Below, in pieces: positions 50,801 through 59,472 of a stretch of 64,000 nucleotides of DNA; position 1 is the stretch's first letter; every line of letters starts with the position of its first letter. The notes under the pieces were generated by a model. The model did no database searches and had not been told where the DNA came from. It was given only the letters and a program-made list of their open reading frames with translations. Origin of the DNA: JAKACA01 sp052143575 (GTDB lineage: Bacteria; Actinomycetota; Acidimicrobiia; Acidimicrobiales; Bog-793); contig JBKQSP010000069.1 of the NCBI GenBank assembly GCA_052143575.1, positions 62,001 to 126,000 of the forward strand, read 5' to 3'. The translations under genes and the position numbers were made by a program.

Positions 50801-51268
50801 GAAGCGGTGACGATCGGGCGCGCCCGCGAAGGGGCCCGTGGCGCCACGGTGACGGCGGCGAGCATCCGGGCGCTCGGCGGCGACCCCGCCACTCGCCAGC
50901 AAGTGGCCCTCCGATTCCTGGGCACCCTCCTCGACCTCTATCGGCGCGGCCTGTGCGAACCCCTCCCTCTCTACCTGAAGACGTCGGCCGCCTGGACCGC
51001 CGCCGCCCGCGACCGGAAGGACGCCGCCAAAGCGGCCAGCAAGGCGTGGACGTCTGACTTCAACTACCCGCGGGAGAACAGGGACCGGGAGCACGTGTTG
51101 GTCTTGGGGGGCGAGGTGAGTTTCGACTCGATGCTGGCCGGGAGCGGGCAGCCCGGCCCCGGCGAGGAGGGCGATGGCTGGGCGGCCTCGGAGGCGACCC
51201 GCTTCGGCCGCTACGCCCGCCGCCTCTGGGACGACCTCCTCGATCACGAGGAGCTGGTGGACCGGTGA
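47855..51268 (+). CDS. recC: Exodeoxyribonuclease V gamma chain RecC
   Basis: A 1137-residue RecC. It begins LHLHRSERADGLVTMLADLL and has AEVVAVPTRGVERWLTQQLS, the degenerate helicase segment IQVHACHGRARQVEVVRDSILHLL, MCPDIDTFAPLI, LTICTLVPMRSVPHRVVCLLGLDDGVFPR and the C-terminal nuclease-like domain. RecC recognises the Chi-like control sequence and holds the unwound strands. Length is as in other bacteria. GTG 47855 is the likely start. The three rec genes overlap by 4 nt each, so the subunits are made together. Confidence 0.96.
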   Translation: MLHLHRSERADGLVTMLADLLAEPLGDAMSAEVVAVPTRGVERWLTQQLSARLGVTPGRQDGVCANLEFPFPGSVIGAALALGGGVDPHADPWAPERSVWPLLEVVDASLGERWLAPLAAHLENSAPSGEIRRFASVRHISDLYDRYGVHRPGMVRSWLDGGADRPSDGWQPELWRRLRRRVGTPSPAERLIEACARLQDEPALLELPARLSLFGLTRLPASYLDVLDAIAAARDVHLFLLHPSPALWRKVASRIESPTRGLPRAEDPTTDESDNPLLTSWGRDAREMQLVLRGSASTSVTDHHVAIEDDADDLLHRLQADVRADRRPRGLPTPGSEDQRPLLDPADRSIQVHACHGRARQVEVVRDSILHLLEEDETLEPRDVIVMCPDIDTFAPLIQATFGSYDPDDTDTHSLPDLRVRLADRSLRQTNPVLGVLAELLDLAGGRLTATQVLDLASREPVRRRFHLDDDDLTRIEEWVAGTGVRWGLDAPHRAPFRLEELAANTWRAGLDRALLGVAMAEEGQRLFGGVLPLDDMDSGDIELAGKLAELLDRLGAAVSLLSGTRPLDAWAAGIAEIADAFTATSEQDTWQRLQLQRLLDDLVGEATTGDTVSGVELSPADVGALLADRLRGRPTRANFRTGHLTICTLVPMRSVPHRVVCLLGLDDGVFPRHIERDGDDLIAANPQVGDNDARTEDRQLLLDALLAAADRLVITYTARDERSNLARPPAVPLGELLDVIDRTVRTDGGAFARQQLTIHHPLQPFDVRNFTNGALIADRPWSFDTVNLDGARAATRPRSTPGPWLPAPLPEVELQSVELERLEAFLRHPVRAFLRHRLGISLTDRARDVGDALPIDLDGLERWGVAERILTARLAGAELDDCIAAERARGLLPPGELATPVLDMITPAIEQLVAVGRSDVEPTSLDINIELPDATGLIGTVADLQGDVLHTVTYSSLSPSHRLIAWGRLLALSAAWPERAFEAVTIGRAREGARGATVTAASIRALGGDPATRQQVALRFLGTLLDLYRRGLCEPLPLYLKTSAAWTAAARDRKDAAKAASKAWTSDFNYPRENRDREHVLVLGGEVSFDSMLAGSGQPGPGEEGDGWAASEATRFGRYARRLWDDLLDHEELVDR

Positions 51269-54200
51269 GGGCGGGCGGCCGCGCACCCGAGCCCTTCGAC
51301 GTCTGCGGGCCACTGCCGTCCGGCGTGACGCTGCTGGAGGCGAGCGCCGGCACGGGAAAGACGTTCACGATCGCCGCCCTCGCCGTCCGCTACGTGGCCG
51401 ACGGCCTGCCTCTCGACCGCCTCCTCATCGTCACCTTCACCCGCATGGCGACCGGCGAGTTGCGGGAACGGGTGCGCGAGCGCCTCGTCGCCACGGCCGA
51501 GACGCTGGCGGCAGCCCTCGGCGGCATCACTCCTGCCGATGACGACGATCTCGGCTGCCTGCTGGCGGCGGGCTCGCGCCAGGACGTGGCGCTTCGCCAC
51601 GAACGGCTCTCGAAGGCGATCGCCGACTTCGACGCCGCCACCATCGAAACCACCCACGGTTTCTGCATGCAAGTCCTCTCCGGGCTCGGGACGGCGGGCG
51701 ACGTGGAGCGCGATGTCACGCTCATCGAAGACGCCCACGACCTGCTCGAGGAAGTCGTGGACGACCTCTACATCCGGCGCTTCTGGGCTCGCCCAGACGG
51801 GCTCAGGTTCCCCCGCAGCGAGGCACTCGACATCGGCAGGGAGGTGCTGCAGCACCCGGCGGCCGTCATCGTGCCGCCTCGCAGCGACGATCGTGACGCC
51901 GCCGCCATCCGCCGGCGCCTTGCCGATGCCGTCGCCGGCGAGATCGACCGGCGCAAGCGGGCGGCACAGGTCCTCACGTACGACGACGTCCTCATCCGCC
52001 TGCGCGACACGCTCGTCCACCCGGACCGCGGCCCGGCCGCCTGTGCGCGCTTGCAGGCCCGCTTCAGCGTCGTGCTCGTGGACGAGTTCCAAGACACCGA
52101 CCCGGTGCAGTGGGAGATCATGCAGCGCGCCTTCGGCTCGGGCACCTCGACCCTCGTGCTCATCGGCGATCCGAAACAGGCCATTTACGCCTTCCGGGGC
52201 GCCGACGTCTACGCCTACCTGCAGGCCGCCGAGCAGGCTGGTTCCGAGGCAACCTTGGCCATCAATTGGCGCAGCGACGGCGGGCTCATCGAGGCCTACG
52301 ACGCCCTCTTCGCCGGTAGCCAGCTCGGGCACGCCGGCATCGCCTACCGCACCGTCAGAGCGGCTCGCGCCAACGAGACGCCACGTCTCATCGGGGCACC
52401 GAGTGGGGCGGCCCTCCGCCTGCGCGTCCTGAACCGCGAGGACGGTCTGGCGGCGAGGACGGCCCGCGGGTACGCGTCGGTTCCCGGCGCCCGCTCGCTC
52501 ATCGCTCGTGACCTCGCCGCCGACGTCGTCGCCCTGCTCTCCTCGGGAGCCGAGATCGTGGAGCGACGCCAGGACGGCTCCGAGACCGGCCGCGAGGGCA
52601 TTCGGCCGGGCCATGTCGCCGTGCTTGTGCGCGCCAACAACCATGCAGCCATCGTCCGCGACGCCTTGCACGAGTTCGGCGTCCCCGCCGTGGTCGCCGG
52701 CGCCGGCAGCGTGTTCGCCACGGAGCCGGCTACCGAGTGGCTGCGACTCCTCGAGGCTCTCGAGCGACCGACGGCGCGCGATCGCGCCGCCTCCGTGGCA
52801 CTCACCGCCTTCGTCGGCTGGGAGCCAACGCGGGTGGCGACCGCCAGCGACGAGGAGTGGGAGGAGCTGCACTGGTCGCTTCACCGCTGGGCGGCCATCT
52901 TGCGCCAGCGCGGCGTCGCCGCCCTCCTCGAGAACGTCACGTTCCGGCGGCGGGTTCCCGAGCGCGTGCTCGCCCGCCCGACAGGCGAGCGCTACCTGAC
53001 CGATCTCCGCCACGTCGGCCAGCTGCTGCACGCCGCCGTCGAGTCCGACGGCCTCGGCTCGACGGCCCTCACGGTCTGGCTGCGGCGGCGTATCTCGGAG
53101 GCCGAACAGGACGCCGGCGACGAGGACCGCAGCCGGCGGCTCGAGTCCGACGCCGAGGCGGTGCAGGTCTTGACGGTGCACCGCAGCAAAGGGCTGGAGT
53201 TTCCCGTCGTCTACTGCCCCTTCATGTGGGACGGCTACAGCCGCGAGGACGCCGTGCCCGTCTTTCACGACCCGGACAATGCCAACCGCCGCACGATCGA
53301 CGTCGGTCGCGAAGGGGTGGCCTTCTCCAAGCACCAGCACCTCGCCATCGTCGAGCAGCGCGGCGAGGACCTCCGCCTCCTGTACGTCGCCTTGACGCGG
53401 GCCAAGCATCAGGCCGTTCTGTGGTGGGCGGGGGCGCACCAAGCCGAGCACTCCCCCCTCGCCCGCCTGCTGTTCTCCCGCGACGACGCCGGCGTCGTGA
53501 ACGCCTTCGGGCAGCATGCGATCGGGGACGACGAGGTGGCCGCTCACGTGGCGACCCTCGGGAGCGGCATCTCCGTCGAGCGCATGGCGGAGGTGGCGAC
53601 GCAGCGCTGGGCCGGCACGGAGAGGGCTGTTCCCGACCTCGAAGCCGACTGTTTCGACCGCAACCTCGACTGGGGCTGGCGGCGGGCGTCCTATACGAGC
53701 ATCACGCAAGCGAGCCACGACCAGACCGTCGGGAGCGAGCCCGACGAGGGCGCCACGAGCGACGAGGAGGCCGTCGGGGTTGCCGCCCCCGCCGAGGGCG
53801 GTGACGGCCGCCTGCGGGAGGTGCCACTGCTCTTGGCCGCCATGCCGGCCGGTGCCCGCGTCGGGACGCTCATCCACTCGGTCATGGAGGCGACCGACTT
53901 CGCGGCGCCCGACCTCGCCGCCGAGCTGCGGACGACCCTTCGTGCCCAGCTCACCCGGCAGCACGTCGAGCTGGGCCATCTCGACGCCGTCGTCGACGGG
54001 CTGTCCGCCGCCATCGAGACGCCGCTCGGCCCGGCCGTGGACGGCATCGCCTTGCGCGACATCGGGCGGGGGGACCGCCTCGATGAGATGTCCTTCGAGC
54101 TCCCGCTGCTCGGAGGCGATACGCCGCGAGGCGAGCTCGACGTCGCCGATGTCGCCGCCGTGCTGACCGCCTTGCTGCCGGCGGGCGATCCGATGGCCAC

Positions 54201-54645
54201 CTACGCCGAGCGACTGGCCGACCCGGCCGTGAACGCCCCTCTGCGCGGCTACCTGACGGGCAGCCTCGACCTCGTGTTCCGCCTTCCGGGCGAGCGTTTC
54301 GTGATCGTCGATTACAAGACGAACCGCCTCGGCGGCACGGACGAGCCCCTCACCGCCTGGAACTACCGGCCGGGTGCGGTCGGGGCCGAGATGGAGGCAG
54401 CCCACTACCCGCTGCAGGCCCTCCTCTACACCGTCGCCCTCCATCGCTACCTGCGCTGGCGCCTGCCTGACTACGAAGCCGACCGCAGCCTGTGCGGAGC
54501 GCTCTACTTGTTCCTGCGGGGCATGAGCAGCCGCCAGCTCCCGCAGGTCGACGGGAAGCCGTGCGGAGTCTGGTCGTGGCAGCCGCCGGGCTCGGTCGTA
54601 GAAGCACTCAGCGACCTCTTCGACCGGGGGCGGTCGCCGCGATGA
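51265..54645 (+). CDS. recB: Exodeoxyribonuclease V beta chain RecB
   Basis: A 1126-residue superfamily I helicase-nuclease. It has Walker A EASAGTGKTFT near residue 30, DEFQDTDPVQWEIM (motif II), GDPKQAIYAFRGAD (motif III), QVLTVHRSKGLEFPVVYCP (motif V) and LLYVALTRAKHQAVLWW (motif VI). The C-terminal nuclease has FELPLLGG, GSLDLVF and the metal motif VDYKTN (D1016, K1018). It is the 3'-5' motor and sole nuclease of the complex. GTG 51265 overlaps the recC stop. Confidence 0.97.
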   Translation: MRAGGRAPEPFDVCGPLPSGVTLLEASAGTGKTFTIAALAVRYVADGLPLDRLLIVTFTRMATGELRERVRERLVATAETLAAALGGITPADDDDLGCLLAAGSRQDVALRHERLSKAIADFDAATIETTHGFCMQVLSGLGTAGDVERDVTLIEDAHDLLEEVVDDLYIRRFWARPDGLRFPRSEALDIGREVLQHPAAVIVPPRSDDRDAAAIRRRLADAVAGEIDRRKRAAQVLTYDDVLIRLRDTLVHPDRGPAACARLQARFSVVLVDEFQDTDPVQWEIMQRAFGSGTSTLVLIGDPKQAIYAFRGADVYAYLQAAEQAGSEATLAINWRSDGGLIEAYDALFAGSQLGHAGIAYRTVRAARANETPRLIGAPSGAALRLRVLNREDGLAARTARGYASVPGARSLIARDLAADVVALLSSGAEIVERRQDGSETGREGIRPGHVAVLVRANNHAAIVRDALHEFGVPAVVAGAGSVFATEPATEWLRLLEALERPTARDRAASVALTAFVGWEPTRVATASDEEWEELHWSLHRWAAILRQRGVAALLENVTFRRRVPERVLARPTGERYLTDLRHVGQLLHAAVESDGLGSTALTVWLRRRISEAEQDAGDEDRSRRLESDAEAVQVLTVHRSKGLEFPVVYCPFMWDGYSREDAVPVFHDPDNANRRTIDVGREGVAFSKHQHLAIVEQRGEDLRLLYVALTRAKHQAVLWWAGAHQAEHSPLARLLFSRDDAGVVNAFGQHAIGDDEVAAHVATLGSGISVERMAEVATQRWAGTERAVPDLEADCFDRNLDWGWRRASYTSITQASHDQTVGSEPDEGATSDEEAVGVAAPAEGGDGRLREVPLLLAAMPAGARVGTLIHSVMEATDFAAPDLAAELRTTLRAQLTRQHVELGHLDAVVDGLSAAIETPLGPAVDGIALRDIGRGDRLDEMSFELPLLGGDTPRGELDVADVAAVLTALLPAGDPMATYAERLADPAVNAPLRGYLTGSLDLVFRLPGERFVIVDYKTNRLGGTDEPLTAWNYRPGAVGAEMEAAHYPLQALLYTVALHRYLRWRLPDYEADRSLCGALYLFLRGMSSRQLPQVDGKPCGVWSWQPPGSVVEALSDLFDRGRSPR

Positions 54646-56549
54646 GCCTGCTCGACGTCGACGCCTACGACATCCGCCTCGCCCGGCGCGCCGTCGGCGT
54701 GCTGCACGAGTTCAACGAGGCGGGCGTGCTGAGCGCCGCCGACGTGCACGTCGCCCTCCGTCTCGGCCAGCTCGCCGGCACGAACGACGGCGCCGTCCTG
54801 CTGGGGGCCGCCCTGGCGGTGCGCGCTCCCCGCCTCGGCCATGTCTGTGTGGATCTCGCCACCATCGCCGCGACGGCCAGCACCGATCTCGACCTCCCGA
54901 TCGACCTGCAGGCGCTGGCGTGGCCGGCGCCGGGCGACTGGACCGAGCGGCTCCGGCGGAGCCTGCTCGTCGGCACAGGCCTCCCTCTCCAGCTCGAGGG
55001 GACGACGCTCTACCTCGAGCGCTTCTGGGCGGAGGAGCGCCAGGTGGCGGCCGACCTGCTGGCGCTCTCGGAGCCGCCGGCCGCCGGCGTCGACCTCGGC
55101 TTGCTGAGCGCCGGACTGGCGCGTGTCTTCGCGAGCGAGGACGAGCCCGACTTTCAACGACTGGCGGCTGGCACGGCGGTGCTGCGGCGCTTCTCGGTCA
55201 TCGCCGGCGGCCCCGGCACGGGAAAGACGACGACGGTGGCGCGCGTCCTGGTGCTTCTCGACGAGCAGGCCGCCGCCCCGGGCAGGCGCCCTCCCCTCGT
55301 CGCCCTAGCGGCGCCGACCGGGAAGGCCGCCGCCCGCCTGGAGGAGGCGGTGCACACCGAGGCGACGGCGCTCGGCATCTCCGCAGAGGAGCGGAGGCGC
55401 CTTCTGCTGCTGCGTGGTACGACGCTTCACCGCCTCCTCGGCTTCAACCCCGCCAACCGCAGCCGCTTCCGCCATCACCGCCTCAACCGTCTCGCCCACG
55501 ACGTCGTCGTCGTGGACGAGACGTCCATGGTCTCGCTCTCGCTCATGGCCCGCCTCGTGGAGGCTGTGCGGCCGGATGCTCGCCTCATCCTCGTGGGCGA
55601 CCCCGAGCAGCTTGCCTCCGTGGAGGCGGGCGCCGTCCTGGGCGATGTCGTGGGGCCGGCCAGCCGGCAGCTGCTCATGCGGACATCGGCCCGCCTCGAG
55701 CTCGCCCGTGCCTGCGGGCAGGCCGTGCCTGCGTCCGACCCGCCCGGCAACAGCCCCATCGGCGACGGCGTCGTCGTACTGCGCCACGTCCACCGCTACG
55801 GCGGGGGCATCGGGCGTCTGGCGGAGTCCATTCAGCGGGGCGACGGCGATGCCGTCGTCGAGCTCCTGGCAGCGGGCGGGCAGGACGTCGGCTGGGCCGC
55901 CGTCGACGTGGCGGCCGACGGCGCCGCCGACGGCCTCGGAGCCGTGCGCGCAGCCGCCGTCGCAAGCGGCCGGCAGCTGGTGGAGGCGGCTCGGTGCGGC
56001 CGCGCCCTCGAGGCCATCGCCGCCCTCGGCGCTTTCCGGCTGCTGTGCGCTCACCGCCGCGGACCGGCGGGCGTCAGCACGTGGATGACGACCGTGGAGC
56101 GCTGGCTCTCGAGCGATATCGAAGGCTTTGCCAGCGACGGCCTCTGGTACGTCGGCCGCCCCCTCCTCGTGACGGAGAACGACTACAGCCTGCGCCTCTA
56201 CAACGGCGACACCGGCGTCGTGGTCGCCGCCGGGCCGAGCCGCGTCGTCGCCGTGTTCGAGCGCGGCGGCGAGGTCGTAGAGGTCAGCCCGACCCGCCTC
56301 GCCTCCGTCGACACCGTCTACGCCATGACCGTCCACAAGGCGCAGGGCTCGCAGTTCGACACGGTCGCCGTCCTGCTGCCAGGCCCGGACTCCCCGATCC
56401 TGACGCGGGAGCTGCTCTACACGGCCGTCACGCGCGCCCAGCGACGCCTCTTCGTGGCGGGCACGGAGGAATCGGTGCGAGCTGCCGTCAGCCGGCCGAT
56501 CGCCCGCGCCTCCGGCTTGCGGGGGGCGCTTTGGGGCGGCGCCTCCTGA
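54642..56549 (+). CDS. recD: Exodeoxyribonuclease V alpha chain RecD
   Basis: A 635-residue 5'-3' helicase. It has Walker A GGPGTGKTTT (K195), the AAPTGKAAARLEEA motif Ia, VVDETSMVSLSLM (motif II), LVGDPEQLASVEAG (motif III) and, near the end, AMTVHKAQGSQFDTVAV and LLYTAVTRAQRRLFV. ATG 54642 overlaps the recB stop. With recC and recB it forms RecBCD, which processes double-strand breaks for recombination and degrades foreign linear DNA. Confidence 0.96.
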   Translation: MSLLDVDAYDIRLARRAVGVLHEFNEAGVLSAADVHVALRLGQLAGTNDGAVLLGAALAVRAPRLGHVCVDLATIAATASTDLDLPIDLQALAWPAPGDWTERLRRSLLVGTGLPLQLEGTTLYLERFWAEERQVAADLLALSEPPAAGVDLGLLSAGLARVFASEDEPDFQRLAAGTAVLRRFSVIAGGPGTGKTTTVARVLVLLDEQAAAPGRRPPLVALAAPTGKAAARLEEAVHTEATALGISAEERRRLLLLRGTTLHRLLGFNPANRSRFRHHRLNRLAHDVVVVDETSMVSLSLMARLVEAVRPDARLILVGDPEQLASVEAGAVLGDVVGPASRQLLMRTSARLELARACGQAVPASDPPGNSPIGDGVVVLRHVHRYGGGIGRLAESIQRGDGDAVVELLAAGGQDVGWAAVDVAADGAADGLGAVRAAAVASGRQLVEAARCGRALEAIAALGAFRLLCAHRRGPAGVSTWMTTVERWLSSDIEGFASDGLWYVGRPLLVTENDYSLRLYNGDTGVVVAAGPSRVVAVFERGGEVVEVSPTRLASVDTVYAMTVHKAQGSQFDTVAVLLPGPDSPILTRELLYTAVTRAQRRLFVAGTEESVRAAVSRPIARASGLRGALWGGAS

Positions 56550-56624
56550 GGGCGGCGCGTGCCGCCGGGGCGCTGCCGGCGTGCCTGGCCGCTGCCCGCC
56601 TCCTGTGCCGGCAGGCGCCGAGCC

Positions 56625-57578
56625 TCAGATGCGCTGGGTCAAGAAGTCGAGCTGGCTGGTATTCGAGAGCTCGCCCATGCGCGTGGGGAAGGCCGTGAAC
56701 CCATGGGGCGACGCCGGGTACACCTGCAGCTCGGCCTCGTTGCCTGCCGCCTGCCAGCGAGCGGCCATGAAGAGCGAGTCGTCGAGGAGGGGGTCGAGAG
56801 CCCCCACGCTGAACAGGGCCGGTGGGAGGCCGTGGAGGTCGGCGTACAACGGCGAGACCGCCGGGTCCCGGCGCTGCTCGCTCGTGCGACCGGGCAGGAA
56901 TTGATCGGCGAACCACTGCACGATGGGCGTCGACAGGAGCAGGTTGCGCTCGCCCCAGTTGCGGGCGCTCGGTGTCATCGAGAGGTCGAAGCAACCGAAC
57001 ACGAGGTTGGCTGCGGCAAAGGCGCCGGCGGCATCGTGCCGGTCGCGCAGCTGAATGAGCGTGAGCGCAGCCAGGTGGGCGCCGGCCGACTCGCCACCGA
57101 TCAGCAGCCGGTCCGTGCCGAAGCGCTCGACGGCATGCTCGACCAGCCAGGAGGCGACGGCTTCACAGTCCTCCGGCCCGGCCGGGAAGGGGTGCTCGGG
57201 AGCAAGTCGGTAGTCGACGCTCACGACGGCGAGCCCGACTCGGTCCGCCAGCGACGTCAGCAGCTCGTCCTGTTGATCGGCCCCGCCGAGGGTCCAGCCG
57301 CCGCCGTGGATGTGGAGGTAGACACCCTTCGGGTCCTGCGGTGCAAGGATGCGCACGGGAACCTCGCCGGCGGGCCCGGCGATCGTGGAGTCGACGGCGC
57401 GCCCGGACCGGACAACCGCCCCGAATGGCCCGCGACCCTCGGCGCGGGCGGCCCGCGTCTGCTCCGGCGGCACCGTGTTGACGGCCGGGACGGAGGCGAG
57501 CATGGCCTCGAGGGCGTCGTTGAACCGGCGCGCCTCGACGACGAACTCGTCAGGGACCTCGACGTTGTGCAGAGCCAT
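56625..57578 (-). CDS. Alpha/beta hydrolase, hormone-sensitive lipase family
   Basis: A 317-residue esterase. It has the oxyanion motif HIHGGGWTLGG, then VDYRLAPEHPFPAGPEDCEA, the nucleophile Ser in GGESAGAHLAAL, the acid Asp in SVGALDPLLDDS and the His in ASPHGFTAF. Such enzymes hydrolyse short acyl esters. ATG 57578 lies 36 bp from the divergent phosphatase start. The long upstream frame overlaps that gene and is not coding. Confidence 0.92.
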   Translation of the reverse strand: MALHNVEVPDEFVVEARRFNDALEAMLASVPAVNTVPPEQTRAARAEGRGPFGAVVRSGRAVDSTIAGPAGEVPVRILAPQDPKGVYLHIHGGGWTLGGADQQDELLTSLADRVGLAVVSVDYRLAPEHPFPAGPEDCEAVASWLVEHAVERFGTDRLLIGGESAGAHLAALTLIQLRDRHDAAGAFAAANLVFGCFDLSMTPSARNWGERNLLLSTPIVQWFADQFLPGRTSEQRRDPAVSPLYADLHGLPPALFSVGALDPLLDDSLFMAARWQAAGNEAELQVYPASPHGFTAFPTRMGELSNTSQLDFLTQRI

Positions 57579-57614
57579 GGCGACACGATAGTGACGGGCT
57601 GCGACAATGTTGAC

Positions 57615-58094
57615 GTGCGGATCGCCATGGTGTGCCTCGGGAACATCTGCCGCTCCCCCATGGCTGCGGCCGTGGCGACGGCCATGGTCGAGGAGGCGGG
57701 TCTCTCGGGCTCCATCACCGTCGAGTCGTTCGGCACCGCCGGCTATCACGTGGGCGAGGCGATGAACCCATCGGCCGCAGCGGCCTTGCGCCGCCGCGGC
57801 TGGCCCTCCCGGTGCCATCGTGCCCGCCAGCTCGGCCGGGACGATCTCGCCACCATCGACCTCGTGCTCTGTGCGGACCGGGGGAATCTCGCCGACGTGC
57901 GCCGCTTGGCCGGCCCCGGGGCCGATGCGGGCAAGATCACCTTGCTGAGATCCTACGAGGCCGAGGGGTCGCCCGGCGACGACGAGGTGCCCGACCCGTG
58001 GGGTGGCGACGACGCCGAATTCGACGCCACACTCGAGCTCATCGAGGGCGCCTGCCGTGGGCTCGTCGGGCTGCTGGCGCCAGCGCCTCACTGA
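57615..58094 (+). CDS. Low-molecular-weight protein-tyrosine phosphatase family
   Basis: A 159-residue phosphatase. The P-loop C7-LGNIC-R13-S is at the N-terminus, STAG-like SFGTAGYHVGEAMNP follows, and the general acid is in VPDPWGG. GTG 57615 gives the standard short N-terminus (MRIAMVCLGNICRS). Besides phosphotyrosine, some members dephosphorylate sugar-phosphate adducts. It overlaps the fructosamine kinase-like gene by 38 nt if that gene starts at 58057. Genomic pairing of these two families is known in other bacteria and is linked to protein deglycation. Confidence 0.92.
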   Translation: MRIAMVCLGNICRSPMAAAVATAMVEEAGLSGSITVESFGTAGYHVGEAMNPSAAAALRRRGWPSRCHRARQLGRDDLATIDLVLCADRGNLADVRRLAGPGADAGKITLLRSYEAEGSPGDDEVPDPWGGDDAEFDATLELIEGACRGLVGLLAPAPH

Positions 58095-58854
58095 GGCGCT
58101 CGGACCGGGCGTCGGCGCCGTCTCGCCCCTCGGAGGGCGTGCGTGCCGGCTGTCGGCGGGGGGGCGCCAGCTCGTCGCCAAGTGGGGCGACGGCGTGCTC
58201 GACGAGGCCGAGGGTCTGCGGCGTCTCGCCGCCGTGCCCGGAGCTCCACCGGTGCCGGCCGTCGTGCTGGCCGAGCCCGGTCTCCTCGTCACGACCTGGG
58301 TCGGCCAAGCTCGCCGGACCGACCGCCAGGAGGAGGCGCTCGGGCGGATGCTTGCTCACCTGCACGATGCCCCCTGGCTCGAGTGGGGAGGGGGATCGTC
58401 CTTCATCGGCGACTGCGAGGTGGACGGGTCGGTGGCCGGGGACGGGGCGGGTTTCTATGGGGGTCGGCTCCTCGAGCTGGCCCGCCGCTGCGCCCTGCAG
58501 GGCGACGTGGAGCCGGTCGTCGCCCGCCTACCCGAGCTGCTGCCGCCCGGAAGGCCGTCCCTGCTGCACGGTGACCTCTGGTGGGGAAACGTCCTCTGGG
58601 GTGCCGACGACCGGCCCTGGCTCATCGATCCGTCCGTCCACGGCGGCCACCGGGAGGAGGACCTCGCCATGCTGGCCCTCTTCGGCGCCGTGCCGCCGCG
58701 ACTCCGCCGGGCCTACGGCGAGGTGGCACCGCTCGAGCCGGGCTGGGAGGAGCGGGTCGCCCTCTTCCAGCTCTACCCGCTCCTCGTTCACAGCATTCTG
58801 TTCGGTGGTTCGTACCGCCAGCAGGCACGGGCGGCGGCCCGGCGCTACGCCTAG
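58057..58854 (+). CDS. Fructosamine/ketosamine 3-kinase family protein
   Basis: A 265-residue protein kinase-like phosphotransferase. The N-lobe lysine is in GRQLVAKWG, the catalytic loop is LLHGDLWWGNVLW, the metal-binding DPS follows (LIDPSVHGGHREEDLAML), and the ending is FQLYPLLVHSILFGGSYRQQA, as in the fructosamine kinase family. It would phosphorylate ketosamines on glycated proteins, making them unstable and so reversing glycation. GTG 58057 lies inside the phosphatase gene; a start further upstream would only lengthen the overlap. It is likely coexpressed with the phosphatase. Confidence 0.88.
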   Translation: MGSSGCWRQRLTEALGPGVGAVSPLGGRACRLSAGGRQLVAKWGDGVLDEAEGLRRLAAVPGAPPVPAVVLAEPGLLVTTWVGQARRTDRQEEALGRMLAHLHDAPWLEWGGGSSFIGDCEVDGSVAGDGAGFYGGRLLELARRCALQGDVEPVVARLPELLPPGRPSLLHGDLWWGNVLWGADDRPWLIDPSVHGGHREEDLAMLALFGAVPPRLRRAYGEVAPLEPGWEERVALFQLYPLLVHSILFGGSYRQQARAAARRYA

Positions 58855-58898
58855 GTGTTCGTGCCCGCGGCGGGGCCGGCGATCAGGCGGGCCGGCGG

Positions 58899-59402
58899 TC
58901 AGGCGGCTGCCGGCAACGACACCGTGCCGCTTCCGGAGAACTCACCGACGAGCTCGAGCGAGTGGGCGTTGCTGGCCTCGTCGCAGGCGCCGCTCTTGAG
59001 CCGCGGCCGGACGCCGTACACCTTCCCGCTCAGCGAGAGCGTCCCGGAGATGCCCTTGTAGGCCCCCGTGCCGCCCTGCAGGCCGATCGATCCGCCGAAG
59101 GTGTCGATGAAGAAGCAGGTCTTCTTGCTGATCGAGCTCTTGCCGGTCAGCTTGCTGTTGTTCACGATGAAGCTCCCCTTCGACAGCGTGACCTTGTTGC
59201 TGCCAGTCGTACCGGCGTCGGTGAAGAGCCCGGTGGCGACAAAGGTCGTCGGGTTGCCCGTGAGGCGATTGAAGCCGGACACCCAGTACTGCTCCTCGCC
59301 CGAAGTCCTCGAGGTCGGCCGAGCGGCGGCGGAGGCGATGCCGGCGGCCGTCCCTACGAGCACGACAACAACGACGACAGTGGCAACGAAGCGGAAAGGC
59401 AT
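58899..59402 (-). CDS. Secreted dirigent/allene-oxide-cyclase-barrel-like protein
   Basis: A 167-residue protein with a clear signal peptide (MPFRFVATVVVVVVLVGTAAGIASA, cleavage after about residue 25). The mature part is beta-rich, with GGTGAYKGISGTLSLSGKVYG, the pattern seen in small dirigent/allene oxide cyclase-like beta barrels. Two cysteines (KKTCFF and KSGACDE) may form a disulfide outside the cell. AGGAGGG precedes ATG 59402. I do not recognise a specific function. Confidence 0.75.
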   Translation of the reverse strand: MPFRFVATVVVVVVLVGTAAGIASAAARPTSRTSGEEQYWVSGFNRLTGNPTTFVATGLFTDAGTTGSNKVTLSKGSFIVNNSKLTGKSSISKKTCFFIDTFGGSIGLQGGTGAYKGISGTLSLSGKVYGVRPRLKSGACDEASNAHSLELVGEFSGSGTVSLPAAA

Positions 59403-59472
59403 GATCCCTCCTCGGGTAGATGTCGGATGCATCGGGTCCGGCGACGTGCCTGCGGGCCGGCGGCGTCCCGTC

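Noticed and set aside
51244..54444. A 1066-codon open frame antisense to recB
   Set aside because: Its composition is that of a GC-rich shadow frame, and recB on the opposite strand has every helicase and nuclease motif.
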